From: Bradysia coprophila
Lineage: Eukaryota > Arthropoda > Insecta > Diptera > Sciaridae
DNA length: 64,000 nucleotides
Reading direction: 5' to 3'
Assembly: GCF_014529535.1 (NCBI RefSeq)
Contig: NW_023503313.1
Span: 3,340,800-3,404,799, forward strand
This document shows positions 1-11,800 of the stretch, piece after piece. The number at the start of each line of letters is the position of its first letter. Position 1 is the stretch's first letter. Below the pieces are notes generated by a model. The model worked only from the letters and a program-made list of their open reading frames with translations. It was not told where the DNA came from and did not search any database. The translations under genes and the position numbers were made by a program.

Positions 1-2600
1 AAGTGTTCTCAATTCGAGAAAATATTTTCTTTCAATTTTGAGAACGGAAAAGTGTTCTCATTTCGACAAAATATTTTCTTAGACTTTTGAGAACGGAAGT
101 GTTCTCATTTCGACAAAAAATTTTCTTGGACTTTTGAGAACGGAAAAGTGTTCTCATTTCGACAAAATATTTTCTTAGACTTTTGAGAACGGAAAAGTGT
201 TCTCATTTCGACAAAATGTTTTCTTGGACTTTTGAGAACGGAAAAGTGTTCTCATTTGGCAAAAATATTTTCTTAGACTTTTGAGAACGGAAAAGTGTTC
301 TCAAAATATTTTCTCGAAATGAGACCACTTTTCCGTTCTCAAAATTGGAAGAAAATATTTTCTCGAAATGAGAACACTTTTCCGTTCTCAAAATTCGAAT
401 AAAATATTTTCTCGAAATGAGACCACTTTTCCGTTCTCAAAATTGGAAGAAAATATTTTCTCGAAATGAGAACACTTTTCCGTTCTCAAAATTGGAAGAA
501 AATATTTTCTCGAATTGAGAACTCTTTTCCGTTCTCAAAATTGGAAGAAAATATTTTCTCGAAATGAGAACATTTTTCCGTTCTCAAAATTCGAATAAAA
601 TACTTTCTCGAAATGAGAACACTTTTCCGTTCTCAAAATTGGAAGAAAATATTTTCTCGAAATGAGAACACTTTTCCGTTCTCAAAATTCGAATAAAATA
701 TTTTCTCGAAATGAGACCACTTTTCCGTTCTCAAAATTGGAAGAAAATATTTTCTCGAAATGAGAACACTTTTCCGTTCTCAAAATTGGAAGAAAATATT
801 TTCTCGAAATGAGAACACTTTTCCGTTCTCAAAATTCGAATAAAATATTTTCTCGAAATGAGACCACTTTTCCGTTCTCAAAATTGGAAGAAAATATTTT
901 CTCGAAATGAGAACACTTTTCCGTTCTCAAAATTGGAAGAAAATATTTTCTCGAATTGAGAACTCTTTTCCGTTCTCAAAATTGGAAGAAAATATTTTCT
1001 CGAAATGAGAACATTTTTCCGTTCTCAAAATTCGAATAAAATACTTTCTCGAAATGAGAACACTTTTCCGTTCTCAAAATTGGAAGAAAATATTTTCTCG
1101 AAATGAGAACACTTTTCCGTTCTCAAAATTCGAATAAAATATTTTCTCGAAATGAGAACACTTTTCCGTTCTCAAAATTGGAAGAAAATATTTTCTCGAA
1201 ATGAGAACACTTTTCCGTTCTCAAAATTGGAAGAAAATATTTTCTCGAAATGAGAACACTTTTCCGTTCTCAAAATTCGAATAAAATATTTTCTCGAAAT
1301 GAGACCACTTTTCCGTTCTCAAAATTGGAAGAAAATATTTTCTCGAAATGAGAACACTTTTCCGTTCTCAAAATTGGAAGAAAATATTTTCTCGAATTGA
1401 GAACTCTTTTCCGTTCTCAAAATTGGAAGAAAATATTTTCTCGAAATGAGAACATTTTTCCGTTCTCAAAATTCGAATAAAATACTTTCTCGAAATGAGA
1501 ACACTTTTCCGTTCTCAAAATTGGAAGAAAATATTTTCTCGAAATGAGAACACTTTTCCGTTCTCAAAATTCGAATAAAATATTTTCTCGAAATGAGACC
1601 ACTTTTCCGTTCTCAAAATTGGAAGAAAATATTTTCTCGAAATGAGAACACTTTTCCGTTCTCAAAATTGGAAGAAAATATTTTCTCGAAATGAGAACAC
1701 TTTTCCGTTCTCAAAATTCGAATAAAATATTTTCTCGAAATGAGACCACTTTTCCGTTCTCAAAATTGGAAGAAAATATTTTCTCGAAATGAGAACACTT
1801 TTCCGTTCTCAAAATTGGAAGAAAATATTTTCTCGAATTGAGAACTCTTTTCCGTTCTCAAAATTGGAAGAAAATATTTTCTCGAAATGAGAACATTTTT
1901 CCGTTCTCAAAATTCGAATAAAATACTTTCTCGAAATGAGAACACTTTTCCGTTCTCAAATTGGAAGAAAATATTTTCTCGAAATGAGAACACTTTTCCG
2001 TTCTCAAAATTCGAATAAAATATTTTCTCGAAATGAGACCACTTTTCCGTTCTCAAAATTGGAAGAAAATATTTTCTCGAAATGAGAACACTTTTCCGTT
2101 CTCAAAATTGGAAGAAAATATTTTCTCGAAATGAGAACACTTTTCCGTTCTCAAAATTCGAATAAAATATTTTCTCGAAATGAGACCACTTTTCCGTTCT
2201 CAAATTGGAAGAAAATATTTTCTCGAAATGAGAACACTTTTCCGTTCTCAAAATTGGAAGAAAATATTTTCTCGAATTGAGAACTCTTTTCCGTTCTCAA
2301 ATTGGAAGAAAATATTTTCTCGAAATGAGAACATTTTTCCGTTCTCAAAATTCGAATAAAATACTTTCTCGAAATGAGAACACTTTTCCGTTCTCAAAAT
2401 TGGAAGAAAATATTTTCTCGAAATGAGAACACTTTTCCGTTCTCAAAATTCGAATAAAATATTTTCTCGAAATGAGAACACTTTACCGTTCTCAAAATTG
2501 GAAGAAAATATTTTCTCGAAATGAGAACACTTTTCCGTTCTCAAAATTCGAATAAAATATTTTCTCGAAATGAGAACACTTTTCCGTTCTCAAAATTTGA
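1..2600. repeat. Satellite array, ~49-bp monomer with 441-bp higher-order repeat
   Basis: The whole stretch is made of a roughly 49-bp monomer: an AT core (aaaatattttctcgaa), a gagaac(c)ac...ccgttctc section, and a spacer that alternates between ttggaag and ttcgaat. Diagnostic variants recur at a fixed spacing. The gaattgagaactc monomer falls near 521, 962, 1403, 1844 and 2283. The taaaatactttctc variant falls near 601, 1042, 1483, 1924 and 2362. Both spacings are 441 bp, which is nine monomers, except in the last copy, which lost 2-3 bases through single-base deletions. Small ORFs predicted here are by-products of the repeat. The first 305 bp run in the opposite orientation. Each monomer has short self-complementary gagaac/gttctc boxes. 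Confidence 0.95.
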
Positions 2601-2620
2601 ATATTTTTTTTTTTTTAAAT

Positions 2621-2945
2621 GAGACTACTCGGTCAGTCTCGGAAAGTATTAAATCCGAGACCACTCGGACAGCCTCATCACGTCTAACAAATGAAAGTCT
2701 AAAAAGACTACTCATTCATCCTCAAACATTCTCGAAAAGTAGTCGAAACGAGACCACTCGGTCAGTCTCGGAAAGTGTAAGGAAAAATTATTCGAAAAGA
2801 GACCACTTGTCCAGTCTCGGAAAGTATTAAATCCGAGACCACTCGGACAGTCTCATCACGCCTAACAAATAAATGTCAAAAAAGACTACTCATTCATTCT
2901 CAAACATTCTCGAAAAGTAGTCGAAACGAGACCACTCAGCTTCTC
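2621..2945. repeat. 178-bp tandem repeat related to the satellite
   Basis: Next to the 49-bp array, a longer unit starts with gagac(c/t)actcgg(t/a)cag and continues through ggaaagtattaaatccgag, a taacaaat segment and ctcaaacattctcgaaaagtag. The ggaaagtatt landmark sits at 2641 and again at 2819, so the period is 178 bp, with about 1.8 copies. It shares the gagac/tctcg vocabulary of the satellite and grades into a degenerate tail up to about 3080. An ORF at 2570-2830 lies inside it and has no sign of being a gene. Confidence 0.75.
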
Positions 2946-3081
2946 TCGTTCATTCTTATTCATTTACATAAAATAAATTAAAATTGAGACTTCTCGCAAA
3001 CTGAAAAAGTCAATGAGACCGAAATGAGACCCTTGAGACTACGTATTTTTCGGTCTCACTGAGACTGAAATTTTTACCCGG

Positions 3082-3746
3082 GGTATAGAGTAATCGATTG
3101 AAATTGATCAAAAATATATTGAAAAATGGTCAGTCAAGGGACCTGACCCGCCCAAAAGGTCGGACCTAGTATAAGCAACATAACTATGATATGAGTTGTT
3201 ACATTGGTGACTAGTCATAAAATTTTATTTAAATGCGCAATTTATTATTATATTATCATTTCTCTGGTTCTATACACCTCATACATTCCATTTGAATTTG
3301 AAATCGAACCGCCTCCTCAATGTAATTGTGCTTTTAGGTTACCAATCACAGATGGTTCTGACAGTCAATCGAACAGGGATTACAAAAATGCGACAAAATA
3401 TCACTCAACACAACCCTGGTCAATGACATTTCCTCAACACTGCCTCGTTCGCAATTTTTTTCTTTATTTATCGTACAAAAATACTAAGTAAATTTTAATT
3501 TTATTAACGCTTATCTCCACAAATAAAAGTACATTTTTCGTCGTATTATTAAGATCTACCTCAGTGAAACACACAGCTCTACCAGATGACATTAGCTAAA
3601 TAGATATTGGTGATCATAAGTGATTCGAAAATCTGCGTCCATTCTAGGTAAATAATCAAAAACTGTGTGCAATTGGACTCTGTTAAATTCAGTTTTGATC
3701 AAAACCAGGGCAAATTGTCTTCATTCAAAAACAAGTCATTCTTGTT
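3082..3746. other. Spacer and probable 5' flank of the DNAJC14 gene
   Basis: AT-rich sequence between the repeat block and the start codon at 3747. It should contain the promoter and 5' UTR of the downstream gene, but I cannot place a transcription start. A gtaaat donor-like site at about 3648 could mark a 5' UTR splice. The 95-aa ORF at 3204-3491 has no recognisable domain and I do not call it a gene. Confidence 0.4.
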
Positions 3747-6700
3747 ATGTCGGACTCGGGCGGTAATCATGAGCGAAAGAATGGACTGTGGGACGAGGGA
3801 TTCGGTAACGTGAATCCAAGGCAACCAACCATGCTACCCACTAACGGAAGCTTGTATTCTGGCCATGAACAATTTAACATGGTTCATCCAGATGGTGATA
3901 CGTACACCGTTTTGCCGATTGGTAATGGCAATTTCATCAAAGTGTATCACAAAAACGATGAGTCCATGAACTTCAGCAACTATGAACTGTTTTCCAGCAA
4001 TAATTTTGGACCGCAAAATATGATAAAAAATATTCAACCGCAACAGGAAAACTATTTCCATCAAAGTGAATCGAATGCTGTGGCCGACGACAGTAGTACG
4101 AGTATGTTTATCAACCAGTTGGTCGGGCAAAATTGGGTGCCGAATAACTCCGGAACCTATTCACAATTCGGTGAACCGCAACCGCAACAACAACAACAAC
4201 AGCAGCATCCACAACAGCATATGATACCCCGTGATCATTTTATGGGTTACGGTAGTGCACCGATCAATTCAACCGATAATTATAGCTTTGCTTCGACTCA
4301 GTCCAACTACAACGCTCCACCGTGTATGAGTGCGGTCAATAGTCCTCCATCAATTAACGCAAACAACAGTACGTCCGGTACAAATGGAAGCTTCCAGCAT
4401 GAGAGCATTTTGAAAAAGACAGAGGTGAAGAAACCGCGAATGGTCGCTGAAGTGAAACCAATGCGAATGACCTATTCGGACGTTTTGAGCAAAAATGTTT
4501 CATTGGGCAAAACGGATAATCCAACCAGCACCGTTGCTCCGAATGACGGGCCAAATGTTCAGCCCAAATTGAAATCTGGCAAGAACGTCGAGAAGAACAA
4601 AAACAACTCGCATTTTGTTGTTGAAAAGAAAAGTGGAAGCAATAGCGACGACAAGGAGTCAGCTGCGGTCAAAACGAAACTGAACAGCGGATCAATGCAA
4701 CGAAACGACGATCAGAACGGTTCCATCCCGGCCAAAGAGCATAAAGCTTTCGTCGAGGAAGAATTTAACAAAGAGCACAAATCTCACGAAAGTGATGCCT
4801 CGAAGACTGCCAAGAAACGATCCAATGGTAGTGTTGCGAATAATGGAAACGGAAACGGAAATGCCAACGCAAAGGCTACCAATAAACCGAAAAATGTGAA
4901 TGGCTCCAGCAATGATCTCAAGAAACGTGTTCAGAACAGTGTTGACTTCGAGCAAGTCAAAGTGGACGAAACGAAAAACGCGAAAAATTCCGGATACTTT
5001 TACAACGTAACGAAAAATGAGTCTCAATCGGACAAAGTGAATAAACAATATCAAAATTCAACTCGAAAAGCCACCACTCGAACCACGACAATCGCATCGT
5101 CTCAACCGTCTCGGTCTAGCAATAAGACCGAAAAATCCAGCACATCATATCAGAAGCGTAATCATCGATCGCGTCAAAACAACACATACGCAATGTTGGT
5201 AAAATTATTCGAAAAATGGCTCGAGTACATGGTGAAATTCGCGCTATGGCTCTTCACATTGGTGTACGACGTGGTGGTCTTATCGTTTGGGATAATATTT
5301 GAACGGTGCCACACATTTGTCGACTTTGCATTACAATGGTATCAGATCATTCGAACCGAGTTGAAGAACAATTCCGGACTGCCAAACGCTTATTGTAAGA
5401 AACTGTGGCTGAAGTTTGACAAAAAATTTGCTAAAGACTCGAAGTGGGCATTTTGGCGACGGATATTCAATCGGAAAAAAATACGAGAACCAGTACCTGA
5501 ATATGTGAGAAGTGGTCGATTGCCATCCACTGGAGACGAAGCCATGTACTCGCTGATGAATTGCAAAGGGAAGGATGCTTACAGGTCAGTGATTTTAAAA
5601 AGGAATTGAATTCAACAACATTCGTCGCTGAAATGCATCGATGCATTGAAGCGTACGGTATCTGTGGGAAATGAACCGAATTTCCGTTGTCTTCATCGAA
5701 ACTAAAATACTGAAATAAATTTTCAGCATTCTTGGGGTGTCGTCGGATAGCTCACAGGAACAAATTCGGAAGCATTACAAAAAAATTGCGGTTCTTGTTC
5801 ATCCAGACAAAAATAAGCAAGCAGGTGCTGAAGAAGCTTTCAAAATTTTACAGAGATCCTTTGAACTAATTGGAGAGCCGGTAAGAAATTACTGCCGTAG
5901 TGATCAGCCTGACAAAAAATAACGGAGCTCTAATTTCAACGAAATTTCCAGGAAAATCGTCGCATCTATGATCAAAGTTTAGCGGAAGCGCTCAATGCCG
6001 AAAAAGCTTGGTCGGAACTGAATGACTTATTAACACAACTCCAATCGAAAATAGCTGAAGCGGCTAATACAATCAGGTACGAAGAAGATTTTCAATTCAC
6101 CGATTTGTTCGAGATCTTAATTCCGAAAATTCTTTCCCAAAACCTCTTTACAGATGCAGCAGTTGTGGTAAGATAAAGAAATGCTTCTTCACATTCCTTG
6201 TAAATTTTCATTAATTTTTCGTCAATAGGCCTACGTCATCCCCGGCGACCTACTGGACGACCTCATTTTGCTGCTAGGGAATGTAACTCGTGTAAAATTC
6301 GTCACACTGCCAGAGAAGTACGTAGAAATTTTCATTACACGCGTAAACAAATAGTCCTCCGTCACAACATTACTCCGTAAATGATGTCTTCGCGTTATTG
6401 TCGGAAAGCAGATGCTTCAGCAACACTATAAAAATGTTGGCCAATAACTCTTCGCCGCTCACCAATCTAACTAATTCCGATGGAATTTACGGCATTGGTA
6501 AATTTCATACACCCGTCGTTTTTTTATCTTGCAGAGATGCATTCGTATTTGAAGCATGAGCTTTTAGTGACATGTTTTTTAGAAGAATGGAAAAATTTGT
6601 CCACCCCAGACCCATTTGTTCAGAGCTCCGTATTTCGACATGATATTTGTACGACAAAGTTATTGATAAGACCTAAGCACCGGTAATCTGAAATATTTTG

Positions 6701-8739
6701 GACATTCTACTGTCACATACCTCACTACGCAGTTACCTCTACGTGGCTGTTGAGTCCTATCAAATACCTTCAGAAATTGATAAACACTTAACAATTTAAA
6801 AAGATTACGAAGTTAAAGGTACAAGTCAATATATCGGAAAATGTTGCATAAAACCGTAACTTTCGAGTGTCGCAATTAATGCCTCGTTCTCAGTTGAGAT
6901 TTCTTGGGTTAAAAATAGAAGCCAAATTGAATGTGTCATCCACTCTTAGGACACAATTTTCATATGATGAATGGGACAATGTTTGAACATTTATCGCTTC
7001 CGTTAATCACTGGATTCAGTTTTTGCGTTTTCTGTAACCCTTGAGTAACTCTTTCACCGTGTTAACAGATGCTACAATGCGCACACTATCGGTTCAAGCT
7101 GAATTCTCTGTTGAATTCCCGTCGGTCTTCCAATGAAACTTTTCATTTTCATCAAATAGTGCGAGATGAAATCTGTTGATAAATTTGCAGAGCTATTTTC
7201 GAATCGACTTCATGTCACCAAATTTATAACAAAAATAGAACTCAACAAGTTGAATCGTCCCGAAAATTTGTTTGTTTTTTCTTAAATAATATTTTCTTCA
7301 AAAGTTGATTCGGGTGCATTTCTTAGGGCTAAATTGCAGTTTAGTGGAACAACCCCGATTTGAATGAAAGTGGGTGGGATCGACAGGGAGTAGTCACCTG
7401 ATGACGAAACAACAAGATTTGGGACGCGGAAGCACCTCCCTGAGCCGCCAGGGCCCTCCAAAGTTTCCACACTTTTTCCAATTTTCGCGTTTTTTTTGAC
7501 GGAATCGACAGTAGAAGGTCCACAGATGACAAAACAACAAGAATTAGGAAGCAAGAGCCTCTCCCGTGGCCGCCAGGGCATTCCAAAGTTTTCACACTTT
7601 TTCTAATTTGTGCGTTTTTTTTGAACGAATTGACAGTATGAGGTCCACTGATTACAAAACAACAAGAATTGACGCGCACGAGGTCCTTCCAAATGTGTCT
7701 CGCCTCTCAGAATAAATTTACCTTGTACGAAATGCCGAGGACTTCATTGTGCCCTACAAAACAATTTCATTTTCTTTGTACGAAATGCCGAGGACTTTAC
7801 GACGCCACGAAAACAACGAAAGACGAAGAACTCTACTGCCACCGACTCAGAGACGGAATAAGAATATAATGACTGCAACTAGATACATTCGTAATTTCAT
7901 TGCAACAAGGGCATCAGTACATATAAAACACGAAAAATGACGATTCCGTATAAAAAAACACGCAAAAATTGGAAAAAGTGTGAAAACTTTGGAGGGCCCT
8001 GGTGGCTCAGGGAGGTGCTTCCGCGCCCCAAATCTTGTTGTTTCGTCATCAGATGACCTTCCCCTGTTGATCCCATCTACTTTCGTCCAAATCGGGGCTG
8101 TTCCACTAAACTGCAATTTTGCCTTTCTTAGATCTATCGGATGTAATCGTTCCCTGGATCTCATGCAGATATCTAAACGAGAGATCTTGGCTAAAATTTG
8201 AACTCACATTTAGTCGCCTTAACTTCAGCATGTCACACGATTAATGGAACTGCTGACCAAATATTTCGGTTGCCTTCCTAAACAATAATCCAAATCATTT
8301 TTATCGACAGGGCGACATTTGGGCTGAAACGACAATGTTCGGTTTCTGTTGGAAATACTTAGCTCTGATGGAAGGCAAGGTTTACGATATAACCGAATGG
8401 GCAAATTGTCAAAAAGGCGCACTGTCTCATCTGCAACCTAATTCTCATATTGTCCAGTATCGGATCGTTCTCGGTTCCCAGCAGCACCAGCAACAGCAAC
8501 AAAATCGAGAGGCAACGGCTGCACAACAGCAACAAGACAAACATTCAAGGTAAGAGAGAAAAAGAGAGAGAGATTCCGCGAAGAGAGCGAAAATGTCTTG
8601 TGATTTTTTGAAATTGATAACAAATTTTTACGAATGGCAATTTAGTGAACCTTCGTTGGACGAATTTCTGGATAATCTGTATAGCGGTCAAAATCCTCAA
8701 ACTCACAGTGGATCGAGACGGCGTACACGCAAAAACTAA
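3747..8739 (+). CDS. DnaJ homologue subfamily C member 14-like J protein (7 coding exons)
   Basis: The coding exons are 3747-5584, 5727-5880, 5952-6076, 6154-6167, 6229-6317, 8311-8549 and 8646-8739. Every junction is GT-AG, phase is kept throughout, and the product is 850 aa. Residues 1-480 are low complexity, rich in N, S, Q and K, with a polyQ run. About 482-521 is hydrophobic and fits closely spaced membrane segments. The J domain follows, with HPD at 638-640. Next is a zinc-ribbon-like pair of CxxC motifs (707-710, 729-732) and the GDIWAE / GKVYDITEWA block typical of the DNAJC14 C-terminal (Jiv90-type) domain. The tail is Q-rich. In this family the protein is an ER-associated Hsp40 co-chaperone that stimulates Hsp70 and affects export of membrane receptors; that role is inferred here from family. 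The start is the first ATG of the long frame. A poly(A) signal AATAAA lies at 8813. Exon 4 is only 14 nt, which is unusual. The identity is well supported. Confidence 0.93.
6154..6167 (+). other. 14-nt microexon of the DNAJC14-like gene
   Basis: A tag/cag acceptor ends at 6153 and a gtaag donor begins at 6168. The 14 nt between them complete an Arg codon, encode C-S-S-C and give the first base of a Gly codon. Including it is the only way I found to join exon 3 (phase 2) to exon 5 in frame and supply the first CxxC of the zinc-ribbon-like motif. The flanking introns are 77 and 61 nt. Confidence 0.85.
6318..8310 (+). other. Large intron 5 of the DNAJC14-like gene
   Basis: This 1993-nt intron starts gtacgt and ends with a cag acceptor. 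It is far longer than the gene's other introns (61-142 nt). Its second half is taken up by an inverted-repeat element listed separately. The small ORFs inside it (6480-6686, 7282-8201) come from the repeat or are chance. Confidence 0.8.
7322..8132. mobile_element. Fold-back (inverted-repeat) element in the DNAJC14-like intron
   Basis: A left arm (7322 to about 7491) and a right arm (about 7963-8132) are reverse complements for roughly 170 bp with scattered mismatches. They share landmarks such as gcagtttagtggaaca, acaacaagattt and gggccctcc. Inside the left half, a second diverged copy of the same segment (about 7500-7680) makes it partly tandem. No transposase frame is visible. It looks like a non-autonomous MITE or fold-back transposon. 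I could not fix its exact ends or a target-site duplication. Confidence 0.7.
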
Positions 8740-8812
8740 AAATAAACTACGAAATGAATTACAATTATGATTTTGAAGTATTTTATGATAAAACAAACAA
8801 CTAACGTAGCGT

Positions 8813-8818
8813 AATAAA
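8813..8818 (+). terminator. Polyadenylation signal of the DNAJC14-like gene
   Basis: A canonical AATAAA lies 74 nt after the stop codon. A second AATAAA at 8741 directly follows the stop, so 3' end choice could vary. Confidence 0.5.
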
Positions 8819-8819
8819 C

Positions 8820-11800
8820 ATTATACCCGTGTTGCATAAATAATTTAATTTAAAATGAACATTTTTTCTTTTTGTTGTTGCGATTGGCTAGAACAACAAC
8901 AACGACACAACAACACAAGATTAACTATTCAATAAGAAAGTAAAATTTTACGTGTAATATTCAAGTGAAATATAAAATCTAAACAATAACGAGTCCGTAC
9001 CTTAATTTCAGCTATGTACTTGGCTTTTACTGGCCAACACCAGTAAATTTTCATTTTATACTCGGTTGGGTGAAATCTGAAAAATTATAAAATAATGAAA
9101 ATCGTGGCACTTCTACCAGAAACATTTAGTTGCCAGTAATAAACATTTTGGGAGTCGATGCCTAGAAGCCATTTTTCTGAACAAATTCTTTAAGAGCAAT
9201 GGACCCTGCCTGTGCGTAGCCTACATTCAGGCAGAAAATGATAGGCTACAAATTTGCAAAGGGTATATTGCTCTTAACTTTATGAACGTCATCACCCGCT
9301 TTAAGCGTCATCAGGAGCATACATTGCAACTGAGAACTATGAAAAAGAAATTATTTGAAAGATATTTTACATCATTCAAACACTGTGCATTGCATATATA
9401 TCAAACGAATCAATTTTAATTAAAAATATTGCTGTCACTCGAGAATTGCGTCCTGTGAGCATGTTAATTTAGCACATTTTACCTAAGCAACATATGTGCT
9501 AATACCAATTGCACTTATCAAATCTTATGTCATATATGCTCACGCTTACTCATGATCCAGTATTCTAAACATTTTTTTTTTTGACAAAATGATTAGATGA
9601 GTTTAATTCTTTAGGATGTTCTACCTTTCCCTGATTGAAACCGAATCTTTTGCGTTATTAACTTCAATATAAAGTTTCATTTGTAAGACATTGAGTTACA
9701 CACATTTAAGTGCTGCGCATACGTCCATAGTCCTTAATGAAATTGAAGTGAAAATCAAGGAAAACATTTCCCCCATATTTTCCTGAATTTTTATTAAAGA
9801 TATATTGTTGGGAAACTTCAGAAAATGTGAAAAACCAAGAAAAACACTAAAATTTTCCCAACTACTTTCAAGAATTAGGATTCTAACTTTAAGTGAAATA
9901 GTTTCCATGGGATATGATTCACACGTGGATACAACAAAAAATTTTGCCAAGACGGTAGCTCACTGTCATCAAAAACATGTCCCTTCCTGGACTATAATTC
10001 TCGTATACCAAGTTCAACAACTCATACCTCGGTTTGTGTTGAGTTAGGATCAGGGTTTCCGTTATGGTAACTCACCTACAATTTATCTCTCATATGATTA
10101 CTCTTTGTAATTTATGTTGTCTCGCCGTCGTAGTTTCCTTTTCGATTCTCTGAGGTAAGTGTAATATAGTCAAGAATGTGGTAATGACTATTCGTCTGAA
10201 TTCTCCTAGATTTTGAATTTCACGCTTCCCGCTTCTACTTATTTGACAATTTAGATCAATTCGCAGTCTGAGTTTAGAAATATTTTTCATATGAAGGATA
10301 AGTCCAACGCACTTCAAGCAAAAGTGATAATCTAAATAGGGTACTGAAACTTGACAGTGCTATATACAAAATTTTACACTGTAAAAAGAGTGGGGATAAA
10401 ATTTCATACAAAATAGTACTCAATTTGGCAGGTGTCATTAACAGCACTTTTGCTTGAAGTGCGTTGATAAGTCTCATCATTAGTGTTCTACAGGCACCAG
10501 TTAAGACAAATATTGTTGTTTAACTCTTATGATGCTGGAATCGAAATTAAATTTGAATTTCCCTGATTTTTTTTCGCGTTTGATTGGTTTGTAACTTTCT
10601 TGCCTATTAGATGTCGATTAATTCAGAAGAATTACGATCAAACTGACTTGTTTAAAGCTCATGAAATGTATGGTAACACACATTATATTCCACCGCCAAA
10701 ACATACTTACTCAACGACAATTGACAGGATGACCAAACGTTATCCTCAGCTGTACTGTTCAACGAAATTGCATAAGTTTAAGGTCGTTTGTGATAGGATG
10801 TTCAATAGATTTTCTACTTCTTCCTTCGACATTAATTACCAAGATAACAACGAAAAGCACAACGTCATCCTCGCAATCAACATAAATTGTTTTATGTACC
10901 TTCTTGAAAACGGTATGGCTTCTTATCGGGTAACATTTTGTGTAATCTATATCTCGTTTTTATCTGTAAACGTGACGCCCGTCGCTGCTATCAATAATTA
11001 CCAAAAATATTTTCTTTTGTACTTTGATAACGGAATGTGAATTTTTCACATGTCATTTCGATTTCGGAATATCTTTTCCACCCTAATACGATAAAAGATT
11101 TTCGTGTATTTTCACAAGTGCGTTAAAGTTCTTTCGTATCTTACCTTGCCTTCCTGGTGGCTCGTATTGGCAATCGTACACCTAATGCGTAAGGAACCCT
11201 ACATCGATACATCCATCGAAAATAGCTCTTTTATAGTACTCATGTGGAAAGTGTGATGCTTACCTTCAAGTTACCTCCAAACACGTTACGTAAAACTCGT
11301 TCAAACATGTACATTTTCAATTGTTTAGCTGTGTAAAACGTTTCTGGTAGGCAGAACGTTTATCTGTTCATTACGACATAAGCCTCTTTGTCTCTTTGTT
11401 TTTGTTGTTATGTTAACAAAAATAGTTAGAATTTAATGATGCTTTAGGGCACATTCTAACGATAAATAGTTTTCTTTCTATGTATAAGTACAAGAAGGGA
11501 AGTCGAATTTTTGTTCTCGGAATCTCTCGACAGATAGATTAGAAAACATTAGAAGTACGAAACGATCTCGTCTGTTGAAAGAATCTGGTACTTGCACTCA
11601 TGTTCGACGTTCTTGCAAGTGGGAAAGTCAATACAAAGCATAAATTGGTCCTAAACATTTTATTACCCCAAATTTATTGGCGAAAAATAAAAATGTTCTC
11701 CCAAAATTGGAAACTCCATTATGTTCTCCCAGCATTGCTGGAATCATACGTGGTCAAATTTCTATAACATTTCATTCGGATCAATTTTTGATACAGTCAG

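Noticed and set aside
203-2348. Short ORFs with the repeated peptide SHFEKIFSSN/ENGKV
   Set aside because: They are the satellite monomer read on the minus strand. No start context, splice sites or independent support.
1-2600. A CRISPR-like array of regularly spaced repeats
   Set aside because: There are no unique spacers. The 49-bp units abut each other and vary together as a higher-order satellite, and the genes in the window are intron-containing insect genes.
3834-5054. Antisense ORFs inside DNAJC14 exon 1
   Set aside because: They are shadows of a long coding exon.
10600-11040. A 146-aa plus-strand gene
   Set aside because: No ATG at the start of the frame, no recognisable domain, and the second half is composition-driven. 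Left as a remark in the spacer entry only.
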